42,498 bases of DNA from Burkholderiales bacterium (GTDB taxonomy: Bacteria; Pseudomonadota; Gammaproteobacteria; Burkholderiales; Burkholderiaceae_C). Within the stretch, counting starts at the first letter, position 1. Each line of letters begins with the position of its first letter. Location: NCBI GenBank assembly GCA_947446685.1, contig CANFIC010000003.1, positions 1-42,498 on the forward strand, written 5' to 3'. This document shows positions 8,733 to 15,418 of this stretch, one piece after another. The notes beneath the pieces were generated by a model, which had not been told where the DNA came from, made no database searches, and worked only from the letters and a program-made list of their open reading frames with translations. Both the position numbers and the translations under genes were made by a program.

Positions 8733-8842
8733 CGGAGCAACCCTAAACCATAAAGGGCAGGTTTGCCAAGCAGGGAAGGCCGCAATATGCAGAATGGCCA
8801 AGAGGCTTATGCTGCGAAGCTTCGACTGCCAGCCCAATCCCC

Positions 8843-9541
8843 ATGAGCCAATATATCTTTCCCCCTGCCGAACAAGCCAGCGTCGCCGTGCGCGGCACCT
8901 CCGCCCGTTATGCCGTCTCAAGAATCTTCTGCGTCGGGCGCAATTACGCCGCCCATGCGCTCGAAATGGGTGGCAACCCGGACCGTGAACCGCCGTTCTA
9001 CTTCTCCAAGCCGGCCAGTGCGCTGGTGCCGTCGGGTTCGACAGTTCCCTATCCGCCGAGCACGAAAAACTACCATTTCGAGATGGAGCTGGTGGTGGCC
9101 ATCGGCGCGCCGGTCTTCAAGGTCGCTGCCGCAGACGCGCAAGCTGCCGTCTGGGGTTATGCGGCCGGGCTCGACATGACGCGGCGCGACTTGCAGGCCG
9201 AAGCCAAATCGATGGGCCGCCCCTGGGATACCGCCAAAGGCTTCGAGCAATCGGCGCTGATCACCGAACTGGTGCCGGTCAGCGAGATCGGCCCGCTGAA
9301 CCAGGGTGCAATCACGCTGGCAGTCAACGGCGTCGAAAAACAGCGCGGCGATCTGTCTGACCAGATCTGGAATGTGGCTGAAGTCATCAGCAATCTGTCG
9401 CATTATTACCACCTCGAGCCGGGCGACCTGATCTACACCGGCACGCCAGAAGGCGTCGGCGCGGTCAAGCCAGGTGACGTGATCACCGGCGCGATCGAGG
9501 GCCTGGCAACGCTGAGCCTGACGATCGGCCAGCCGGAATAA
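8843..9541 (+). CDS. Fumarylacetoacetate hydrolase (FAH) family protein
   Basis: A 232-residue single-domain FAH-fold enzyme. The metal-binding acidic residues are visible: Glu80-x-Glu82 in NYHFEMELVVAIG and Asp111 in AAGLDMTRRDLQ. RNYAAHALEMG near the N-terminus and the C-terminal GDLIYTGTPEGVGAVKPGD are typical of the YcgM/fumarylpyruvate hydrolase branch, which hydrolyses acylpyruvates or decarboxylates oxaloacetate. It lies 2 bases upstream of nadC and the two are probably co-transcribed, although the reactions have no evident metabolic link. The real substrate cannot be read from the sequence. The start at 8843 gives the usual N-terminus. Confidence 0.9.
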   Translation: MSQYIFPPAEQASVAVRGTSARYAVSRIFCVGRNYAAHALEMGGNPDREPPFYFSKPASALVPSGSTVPYPPSTKNYHFEMELVVAIGAPVFKVAAADAQAAVWGYAAGLDMTRRDLQAEAKSMGRPWDTAKGFEQSALITELVPVSEIGPLNQGAITLAVNGVEKQRGDLSDQIWNVAEVISNLSHYYHLEPGDLIYTGTPEGVGAVKPGDVITGAIEGLATLSLTIGQPE

Positions 9542-9543
9542 GC

Positions 9544-10413
9544 ATGCCCGAGCGCAACGAGACGCTGGCCGAAGCGCGCCAGCGCAATGTTCGCGATGCG
9601 CTGCAGGAAGACATCGGCGTCTGCGACTGGACCGCGCAACTGGTACCCGCCGGCAGGCGCGTCAAGGCGAGCCTGACGGTGCGCGAAGTGGCAGTTCTGT
9701 GCGGGCGCGATTGGTTCGAGGCGGTGCTGCTGGCACTTGATCAGTCGGCAAGCATCGACTGGCATTACGCCGAAGGCGCGTTGATGGCCGCTGACAGCAA
9801 GGTCTGCGTGATCGAAGCCGATGGCCGCGCGCTGCTGTCGGCCGAACGCCCGGCATTGAACTTTCTGCAGCTCCTGTCGGGTACCGCGACCTCGACCCAT
9901 GCCCATGTGCAGGCGATCGCCGGCGCCAGCAGCAACCCGCGCGGTTGCCAGATCCTCGATACCCGCAAGACCCTGCCCGGGCTGCGCCTGGCGCAGAAAT
10001 ATGCGGTGCGGGTCGGTGGTGGCTCGAACCAGCGCCTGGCGCTCTATGACGGCATCCTGATCAAGGAAAACCATATCGCCGCCGCCGGTGGCATCGCTGC
10101 GGCGCTGCAGGCTGCCCAGGCCTTGAAGGCCGGCGTGAGCATACAGATCGAGGTCGAGTCATTGCCCGAACTGCAGCAAGCGCTGGCAGCGGGAGCGGTC
10201 AGCGTGCTGCTCGACAACTTCAGCGAAGCGATGATGGTCGAAGCAGTGGCGCTGACTGCCGGGCGCGCCTTGCTGGAAGTCTCGGGCGGCGTGGCCCTGG
10301 ACCAGCTGCGCTGGATCGCAGCCACCGGCGTCGACCGAATCTCGATCGGCCGGCTGACCAAGGATGTCAGCGCAGTCGATTACTCGCTGCGCGTCGATCC
10401 CAAGGTCGACTGA
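9544..10413 (+). CDS. nadC: Nicotinate-nucleotide pyrophosphorylase (carboxylating)
   Basis: A 289-residue quinolinate phosphoribosyltransferase, the usual length. It converts quinolinate and PRPP to nicotinate mononucleotide, CO2 and pyrophosphate in de novo NAD synthesis in the cytoplasm. Signature segments are RPALNFLQLLSGTAT, DTRKTLPGLRLAQKYAVRVGGG with the active-site Arg/Lys/His-like residues, LYDGILIKENHI, IEVESLPELQQAL, VLLDNF, and the C-terminal LEVSGGV...ISIGRLTK. It starts 2 bases after the FAH-family gene stop. nadA and nadB are not in the window. Confidence 0.96.
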   Translation: MPERNETLAEARQRNVRDALQEDIGVCDWTAQLVPAGRRVKASLTVREVAVLCGRDWFEAVLLALDQSASIDWHYAEGALMAADSKVCVIEADGRALLSAERPALNFLQLLSGTATSTHAHVQAIAGASSNPRGCQILDTRKTLPGLRLAQKYAVRVGGGSNQRLALYDGILIKENHIAAAGGIAAALQAAQALKAGVSIQIEVESLPELQQALAAGAVSVLLDNFSEAMMVEAVALTAGRALLEVSGGVALDQLRWIAATGVDRISIGRLTKDVSAVDYSLRVDPKVD

Positions 10414-10440
10414 ATCCGGGCTGCAGCAACAGGCTGACGG

Positions 10441-11397
10441 TCAGGCGCGACCCGCCGATTGGCGCATCAAGGTGCTCTTGCCGAACAGGCTTTCAATCAA
10501 GTCCACTGCCAGTTCGGCGGTCTGGTTTCGCAGGTCGAGCGCCGGATTCAGTTCCACCAGATCAAGCGATGCCAGGCGACCGGTGTCGGCAATCATTTCC
10601 ATACAGAGCTGGGCTTCGCGGTAGGTCGGGCCTCCGCGCACGGTCGTGCCCACGCCAGGTGCAATGGAAGGATCGAGGAAGTCGACGTCCAGGCTGACAT
10701 GCAGGTGGGTGTTTGCGTCCACCAAGGCGAGTGCAAGGTCCATGCTGTGGCGCATCCCCATCTCGTCGATGTAGCGCATGTCAAAGACCTCGATACCGAC
10801 GTCGTGGACCAGTCGTTTTTCACCCTCGTCCACGCTGCGGATGCCGATTTGGCGAATCTCCTTGGGCCGCAAAGCCGGCACATGCCCGCCGATTTCAATC
10901 AATGCCTGGGGCCCATGACCGCATAGACAGGCCACTGGCATGCCGTGGATGTTGCCGCTCGGCGTGAGCGTGCCGGTGTTGAAGTCGGCATGGGCGTCAA
11001 ACCAGAGCACACGCAGCTTTTTGCCCTGCTCCCGGCAATGCCTTGCCACCGCGCTGATGGAGCCTATCGCCAGGCAGTGATCACCACCGAGCATGATGGG
11101 CAGGCGGGCCGCCTTGAGCTCGGCGTGCACCGCGTCGTGCACCAAACGGTTCCATTGCACCACTTCGGCCAGGTGCCGAAAGCCGTTGACGGCCTCCTGC
11201 CATGGGTTGGCTGGCCCTGCCAGATTGCCGCAGTCCCGCACGTCCAGCCCGAATTGGGCAATCGCCTGGGCGATACCGGCCACACGCAGCGCCTCCGGCC
11301 CCATGCGCGCACCCAGCGTGCCGGCGCCGATGTCGGAAGGAACGCCGATCAGGCTGACGCCACCAGCCGCCGGTCTGGCCTCGGGCAGATTCCTCAT
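10441..11397 (-). CDS. rocF: Arginase
   Basis: A 318-residue ureohydrolase that splits L-arginine into ornithine and urea using two Mn(II) ions. The metal ligands are visible: His107 in GGDHCLAIG, Asp134-x-His136-x-Asp138 in WFDAHADFNT, and Asp237-x-Asp239 in HVSLDVDFLDPSIAPG. The last motif and the length match arginase better than agmatinase. The start at 11397 is chosen because its ATG overlaps the ornithine cyclodeaminase stop as ATGA, giving translational coupling. The longer reading frame upstream runs inside the preceding gene. With the next gene it forms an arginine to proline route. Confidence 0.94.
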   Translation of the reverse strand: MRNLPEARPAAGGVSLIGVPSDIGAGTLGARMGPEALRVAGIAQAIAQFGLDVRDCGNLAGPANPWQEAVNGFRHLAEVVQWNRLVHDAVHAELKAARLPIMLGGDHCLAIGSISAVARHCREQGKKLRVLWFDAHADFNTGTLTPSGNIHGMPVACLCGHGPQALIEIGGHVPALRPKEIRQIGIRSVDEGEKRLVHDVGIEVFDMRYIDEMGMRHSMDLALALVDANTHLHVSLDVDFLDPSIAPGVGTTVRGGPTYREAQLCMEMIADTGRLASLDLVELNPALDLRNQTAELAVDLIESLFGKSTLMRQSAGRA

Positions 11398-12488
11398 GCT
11401 GAAGCAAGCTCTTGGGGCTGTGCGGCGGCGCGCCTGGGGCGCGCTGGCTTTGCAGCCGGCTGGATCAGGCTGAACAGGTCCTTCGGGTTTGACAGTTCGG
11501 GGACCAGCGACACCCATTGGCCGTAACCCAATCGCCGCGCCGCATCACGCATGAAGCGAAGGGCCGAATAGTCCTCCAGCGCAAAACCGACCGAGTCAAA
11601 CAACGTCACTTGGGCATCGTGGCTGCGCCCCGGCGCTTCATGACGCAAGACCCGCCAGAGTTCAGTCACAGCAAAGTCTGCCGGCAGATGCTGCAGATCG
11701 CCTTCGATGCGAGTCTGCGGTTCATACTGGACGAACACGGCGGCGCCGCGCAGCACGTCGGGGTGCAACTCCGTCTTGCCGGGACAGTCGCCGCCGACGC
11801 CATTGATGTGCATGCCGGGCTCGATCAGCTCGGGCGTGAGAATCGTCGCGTTGGTTTTATCGGCTGTCACCGTGGTCACAATATCCACGCCGCATACGGC
11901 CTCGGCGATGCTTGCGCAAGGCAACAGGCGCAGGCCGGTAGGTTGCAGGTTGTGCATCAGCTTGGCGGTGGCGGCCCTGTCGGTGTCAAACAGGCGGATT
12001 TCGCGGATGCCCAGCAATTGCTGAAAGGCCAGCGCCTGGAACTCGCTTTGCGCGCCGTTGCCGATCAAGGCCATGCTGCTGCTGTTGGGGCGGGCCAGCG
12101 CGCGCGCCGCCACGGCCGACATCGCTGCCGTGCGTAGCGCCGTGGTCAAGGTCAGCTCGCTGAGCAGTTCGGGAACCCCGGTGGCGACATCGGCCAGCAC
12201 GCCGAAAGCCATCACGGTCGGCAGGCCGATCCGGGTATTTCTGGGGTGGCCGTTGACGTACTTGAAGGCGTAAGTCTTGGCATCGGCGATCGGCATCAGT
12301 TCGATCACGCCCTCGGCTGAATGGCTGGCCACGCGCGCGCATTTGTCAAAATCCTGCCAGCGCCCATAGTCTTGCTCGATGGCGTCAGCCAGGTCGGCCA
12401 AGGTGCTGGCTAGGCCCAGCTCGTGCACCATGCTGGCCATATCCTGGGCGGTGAGAAATAGCGTCTGGGCAAGCTTTGGGCTGTTCAT
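11394..12488 (-). CDS. ocd: Ornithine cyclodeaminase / mu-crystallin family protein
   Basis: A 364-residue NAD(P)-dependent enzyme. Ornithine cyclodeaminase turns L-ornithine into L-proline and ammonia. Conserved segments are the substrate-binding YAFKYVNGHPRNT, the dinucleotide-binding ALIGNGAQSEFQALAF, FDTDRAATAKL, DIVTTVTADKT and HINGVGGDCPGKTEL (the catalytic Asp region of ornithine cyclodeaminases). It is first in an operon with arginase (ATGA overlap), so ornithine from arginase is the natural substrate. Some relatives reduce delta1-pyrroline-2-carboxylate; that is a secondary possibility because a 3-hydroxyproline dehydratase is encoded at 33.2 kb. An in-frame ATG at 12533 is an alternative start. 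Confidence 0.92.
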   Translation of the reverse strand: MNSPKLAQTLFLTAQDMASMVHELGLASTLADLADAIEQDYGRWQDFDKCARVASHSAEGVIELMPIADAKTYAFKYVNGHPRNTRIGLPTVMAFGVLADVATGVPELLSELTLTTALRTAAMSAVAARALARPNSSSMALIGNGAQSEFQALAFQQLLGIREIRLFDTDRAATAKLMHNLQPTGLRLLPCASIAEAVCGVDIVTTVTADKTNATILTPELIEPGMHINGVGGDCPGKTELHPDVLRGAAVFVQYEPQTRIEGDLQHLPADFAVTELWRVLRHEAPGRSHDAQVTLFDSVGFALEDYSALRFMRDAARRLGYGQWVSLVPELSNPKDLFSLIQPAAKPARPRRAAAQPQELASA

Positions 12489-12612
12489 GGGGCGGTTCTC
12501 GTTGAAGTGACGAGAAGTTTCTCCGGCGCCCATGGCAATGTAAATCCACAACTATGTAACGTTTTGCCTAAAAATTTATCATTTAGCTATATAAAAATGA
12601 CAAAATGACAGT

Positions 12613-13038
12613 ATGGACAACACAGATCAGCAACTTTTGTCTTTGCTGCGCAAGGACGCTCGCACCTCCGTGGCGACCTTGGCGCAAAAGCTCGGGGTGT
12701 CGCGCGGCACGGTGACAAACCGTGTCACCAAGCTGGAGGACGCAGGCATCATCGTGGGCTATACGGTGATGCTGCGGCCCGATGCGCAGCCCGGCGAGAT
12801 CAGTGCCTGGATGAGCATTGCCGTGGAGGGCAACGAAACCCGTTCGGTCATCGCCAGCCTGCTGGGCGAACCCGGGGTGGCCACGCTGCACGACACCAAT
12901 GGCCGCTGGGACCTGCTGGCCGAACTGCGCGCGCCGAATCTGGCGGAGTTGTCGAAAGTGCTGGAGCGCATCCGCCTGATACGCGGAATCAGCAGCACCG
13001 AGACGAGCATTCATCTTGAAACCTACCGGCTGTCGTGA
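12613..13038 (+). CDS. Lrp/AsnC family transcriptional regulator
   Basis: A 141-residue Lrp/AsnC protein: N-terminal helix-turn-helix (LLSLLRKDARTSVATLAQKLGVSRGTVTNRVTKLE covers the three helices, residues about 6-40) and a C-terminal RAM ligand-binding domain (from about residue 66, with VATLHDTNGRWDLLAELRAPNLAELSKVLERI). It is divergent from the ornithine cyclodeaminase-arginase operon across a 124-base AT-rich gap. The arrangement is that of an arginine- or ornithine-sensing local activator, as with BkdR- or PutR-type regulators. The ligand is inferred. No clear Shine-Dalgarno precedes the ATG. Confidence 0.92.
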   Translation: MDNTDQQLLSLLRKDARTSVATLAQKLGVSRGTVTNRVTKLEDAGIIVGYTVMLRPDAQPGEISAWMSIAVEGNETRSVIASLLGEPGVATLHDTNGRWDLLAELRAPNLAELSKVLERIRLIRGISSTETSIHLETYRLS

Positions 13039-13101
13039 GGTAAGGCCAGCCTCGCTCCAGCCGTCATAAGCTTCTTGACGGGCCTGCTGCATGTAGCGGG
13101 T

Positions 13102-13142
13102 CCGGCTTATGAAAGGGCTTGCATGGACTCTCCATAAGCCGG
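13102..13142. promoter_or_regulatory. Perfect inverted repeat upstream of hicA (candidate HicB operator)
   Basis: CCGGCTTATG (13102-13111) and CATAAGCCGG (13133-13142) are perfect 10-base inverted repeats with a 21-base spacer, ending 40 bases before hicA. A weak promoter-like pair follows: TTGCAA at 13147 and GATAAT at 13169 with 16 bases between. HicB antitoxins repress their own operons at inverted repeats, so this is a plausible operator. Confidence 0.5.
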
Positions 13143-13181
13143 GCGCTTGCAAAAACCTGTTAGCCAAGGATAATTGCAAGC

Positions 13182-13436
13182 ATGAACAGCAAGCACTCCA
13201 AGACGCTGAAGGCGATATTTGCAAAGCCGGTTGCAAGCAATATCAAGTTTTCAGACATCGAGGCGCTTGTGATCGCTTTGGGTGGCGAAGTGCGCGAAGG
13301 CGATGGCTCACGGGTGGCCTTGCTGTTGGGTGCTGGCATAAAGCACGCACACCGCCCCCATCCGGGCAAAGAGGCAAAACAGTACCAGGTCAAAGAAATC
13401 AAGGAATGGCTGATCGCCATAGGAGTGAAGGTATGA
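13182..13436 (+). CDS. hicA: HicA-family toxin (module 1)
   Basis: An 84-residue HicA-like mRNA interferase. The dsRBD-like fold pattern is visible: IKFSDIEALVIALGGEVREGDGSR, then IKHAHRPHPGKEAKQYQVKEIKEWLIAIGV, with the His-containing strand expected to carry the catalytic histidine. HicA toxins cleave mRNA and tmRNA and are neutralised by HicB. An AAGGA sequence 11 bases before the ATG is a possible ribosome binding site. The stop overlaps the hicB start as ATGA, as in typical toxin-first hicAB operons. It is longer than the second HicA of this window (59 residues) at 25.8-26.0 kb. Confidence 0.85.
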   Translation: MNSKHSKTLKAIFAKPVASNIKFSDIEALVIALGGEVREGDGSRVALLLGAGIKHAHRPHPGKEAKQYQVKEIKEWLIAIGVKV

Positions 13437-13771
13437 GCAGCATGCATTACAAGGGCTACACCGCCCGCATTCAGTTCGATGAAGGTGACGGCATTTTCTG
13501 GGGCAAGGTGCTGGGCTTGCCGGCCACGACCAGCATCAGCTTTGAGGGTGAAACCGTCGCGCAGTTGACGCAGGACTTCCACAATGCAGTGGACTTCTAC
13601 GTTGCAGACTGCGCAAAGTCTGGCAAAAAGGCACTCAAACCAGCCAGCGGCAAGTTGATGCTGCGGGTAGCGCCCGAAGTCCACAGCGCTGCACTGATAG
13701 CAGCCCAGGCCCATGGCCAGAGCCTGAACCAATGGGCGGCCAAAGTTTTGCAGGAAGCCGCGCAGGTTTAG
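13433..13771 (+). CDS. hicB: HicB-family antitoxin (module 1)
   Basis: A 112-residue protein with an N-terminal partly degraded RNase H-like HicB domain (MHYKGYTARIQFDEGDGIFWGKVLGL, residues about 4-75) and a C-terminal ribbon-helix-helix DNA-binding segment (KLMLRVAPEVHSAALIAAQAHGQSLNQWAAKVLQEA). It neutralises HicA and represses the operon. The start at 13433 is set by the ATGA overlap with hicA; the longer frame reaching back to 13109 only reads through hicA out of frame. Confidence 0.9.
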   Translation: MSSMHYKGYTARIQFDEGDGIFWGKVLGLPATTSISFEGETVAQLTQDFHNAVDFYVADCAKSGKKALKPASGKLMLRVAPEVHSAALIAAQAHGQSLNQWAAKVLQEAAQV

Positions 13772-14086
13772 TTTTCATCCGCCCCCGACCCGGCGGGACA
13801 ACCGAACGGCACGGCCTTCTTGATTTTCTGAGCCTTGCCGAAAGTGCCAGCAATTTAAGGATGCTCTGCATAACCCCTCACGGTTTGTGATAGCGCGGCC
13901 TCAGGCGGTCTGCGGCGTTGCATTTATTGCCAATAGCACGCGCTATTGGCCGCAAAATGCGCCTTGCATCCCATCCCGATCCGCACTACACACACTCGCG
14001 TAGAGTTATGCAGAGCATCCTTAAGCCGCCGCAGTTTGCCTGCGTGATGGCGCGGCGCTCAAATCAATGCGACCCGAGCCGCAACT
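13772..14086. other. Gene-free interval between hicB and zur containing a MITE-like element
   Basis: 315 bases without a credible gene. It holds the element at 13855-14024 (separate entry). The first 83 bases after hicB and the last 62 before the zur stop codon show no recognisable feature. Confidence 0.6.
13855..14024. mobile_element. 170-bp MITE-like element with perfect 20-bp terminal inverted repeats
   Basis: TTAAGGATGCTCTGCATAAC at 13855-13874 is exactly inverted at 14005-14024. The outermost TTAA is itself a palindrome, so it may instead be a 4-base target duplication around 16-base ends. The centre has a perfect hairpin, GCCAATAGC (13929-13937) against GCTATTGGC (13942-13950), with further pairing GCATTT/AAATGC outside it. 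No transposase is encoded. A related single end occurs at about 35097-35155. The size, ends and lack of coding capacity fit a miniature or internally deleted insertion sequence, perhaps of the IS5 group, which I cannot confirm. Confidence 0.75.
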
Positions 14087-14491
14087 TCACAAGCCCGCGC
14101 AGGCCGCGCAGCGGCCATACAGCGTCAACTCATGGTGATCAACGGTGAAGCCTTCGGGCGCCAGCTTGGCCAGATTGCCGGGGCAGGCATGCACGTCGAA
14201 AACGCGGCTGCAGTGCAGGCATTGGAAATGGTGATGATGGCCGTGGCGGACTGATTCATAGCGCGGGCTGTCGCCGGGCAGCGTGACAACGCTGATTTCT
14301 TCCGACGACTGCAGCAGTTTGAGGTTGCGATAAACCGTCGCCAGGCTCAGACCGGGCACCGCAGACTGGGCGCTGGCCAGCACCTCCTGAGGCGACAAGG
14401 GTCGGCCGGCCGCGTCGATCGCATCGCGGATCGCTGCGCGCTGGCGGGTCGAACGCTCGATCGGGACGGCGGTAAGGATGGCGGGCTGCAA
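14087..14491 (-). CDS. zur: Fur-family repressor, probably Zur
   Basis: A 134-residue Fur-family protein. The winged helix covers about residues 10-85 (STRQRAAIRDAIDAAGRPLSPQEVL...LATVYRNLKLLQ). The C-terminal metal domain has the HGHHHHFQCLHC segment, with CLHC and a second CAAC pair forming the structural zinc site. It is divergent from a zinc-type ABC transporter, so the name Zur is inferred from context. The only usable start is a TTG at 14491, preceded by AAGG at 7 bases; the nearby ATG at 14505 is out of frame. An imperfect palindrome in the intergenic region could be its operator. Confidence 0.85.
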   Translation of the reverse strand: MQPAILTAVPIERSTRQRAAIRDAIDAAGRPLSPQEVLASAQSAVPGLSLATVYRNLKLLQSSEEISVVTLPGDSPRYESVRHGHHHHFQCLHCSRVFDVHACPGNLAKLAPEGFTVDHHELTLYGRCAACAGL

Positions 14492-14535
14492 GTGGTGACC
14501 TTCATGTCTGTGCCAGGCTCGGCATGTTATTCTAT

Positions 14536-14557
14536 TGCAAATGAGTTCGCATTAGCA
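14536..14557. promoter_or_regulatory. Candidate Zur/Fur box
   Basis: TGCAAATGAG, TTC, GCATTAGCA form an imperfect palindrome (TGC-n-AATG against CATT-n-GCA) at 14536-14557, between the divergent zur and the znu operon, just before the small ORF at 14565. The position and AT-rich symmetric core fit a Fur-superfamily operator. Confidence 0.5.
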
Positions 14558-14564
14558 CCAGAGC

Positions 14565-14681
14565 ATGTCCCGCCGAATATCTCCTGTCAGCCTGCTGATG
14601 AACAGCGCCACGCAACGCGTCGCCGGCGCATTGGCTGTCGTCGCCGGCCTCTGGCTGGCTGTCTTCTGGGCCCTGCAATGA
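14565..14681 (+). CDS. 38-residue single-span membrane peptide coupled to znuC
   Basis: A short reading frame from ATG at 14565 to TGA at 14679-14681: a basic N-terminus (MSRRISP), then from about residue 20 a hydrophobic helix (AGALAVVAGLWLAVFWAL) ending LQ. Its stop overlaps the znuC start as ATGA, the same coupling that joins znuC to znuB and znuB to znuA, so it is the first gene of the chain. The hydrophobic span, Zur-box proximity and coupling argue that it is translated. It could be a small membrane accessory of the transporter or a leader peptide that sets znuC translation. I recognise no family. Confidence 0.55.
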   Translation: MSRRISPVSLLMNSATQRVAGALAVVAGLWLAVFWALQ

Positions 14682-15418
14682 CTGTCGCGATCGCCATCAG
14701 CGACTTGACGGTGGCCTATGACGGTCACCCGGCCGTCCATCATTTTTCGGGCGCCTTCGAGCGCGGCAGCCTGACCGCCATCGTCGGACCAAACGGCGCT
14801 GGCAAATCGAGCTTGCTGGCGGCGGTCATGGGGCGCTTGCGCCCGGCGGCAGGCCAGGTGCGGATCGCCGAAGATTTGCGCGGACGCATCGCCTGGCTGC
14901 CGCAGCAGGCCGAGATCGAGCGCAGCTTCCCCATTTCTGTCTTCGACCTGATCGCCCTGGGGCATTGGGGCCGCAGCGGCGCTTTTCGCGGCCTCGACCA
15001 GGCCCAGCGCAAGGCAGTGATGGAAGCGCTCGACAGCGTTGGCTTGAGCGGCTTCGAGCGCCGCAGCATCGGCGAGTTGTCTGCCGGCCAGTTCCAACGG
15101 GTCTTGTTCGCCCGCTTGCTGCTGCAGGACGCGCCGGTGATCCTGCTCGACGAACCGTTCAACGCAATCGATGCCCGCACCACCGCCGACCTGCTGGCAC
15201 TGGTACATCGCTGGCATGAAGAATCGCGCACGATCGTCGCGGTCCTGCATGACCTGGAGCAGGTGCGCGCACATTTCGACCGCACGCTCTTGCTCGCCAG
15301 ACGCTGCGTGGCCTGGGGACCGACCACCCAAGCGCTGCAGCCGGAAAATCTGGCCAAGGCACGCCAGATGGCCGAAGCCTGGGACGACCATGCGCCGCCA
15401 TGCCGGGAGGCGGCATGA
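14678..15418 (+). CDS. znuC: Zinc/manganese-type ABC transporter, ATP-binding protein
   Basis: A 246-residue ABC ATPase. Walker A is GPNGAGKSS (near residue 37), the Q-loop is WLPQQAE, the signature is LSAGQFQR in place of LSGGQ, Walker B is VILLDEPF and the H-loop His is in VAVLHDLEQ. It drives import of Zn(II), or possibly Mn(II), with ZnuB and ZnuA. The ATG at 14678 gives a normal N-terminus (MTVAIAISDLTVAYDG); a longer frame upstream passes through the small peptide gene in another phase. ATGA overlaps exist on both sides. Confidence 0.93.
   Translation: MTVAIAISDLTVAYDGHPAVHHFSGAFERGSLTAIVGPNGAGKSSLLAAVMGRLRPAAGQVRIAEDLRGRIAWLPQQAEIERSFPISVFDLIALGHWGRSGAFRGLDQAQRKAVMEALDSVGLSGFERRSIGELSAGQFQRVLFARLLLQDAPVILLDEPFNAIDARTTADLLALVHRWHEESRTIVAVLHDLEQVRAHFDRTLLLARRCVAWGPTTQALQPENLAKARQMAEAWDDHAPPCREAA

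Noticed and set aside
11394-12488. Delta1-pyrroline-2-carboxylate reductase as the primary name
   Set aside because: Translational coupling to arginase favours ornithine as substrate; the alternative is mentioned in the entry.
13061-13081. CCGTCA-N9-TGACGG as terminator of the Lrp gene
   Set aside because: Only a 6-bp stem and no following T tract on either strand.
13109-13432. Upstream extension of hicB to a 220-residue protein
   Set aside because: The extension runs through hicA out of frame; the ATGA junction at 13433 gives a standard HicB.
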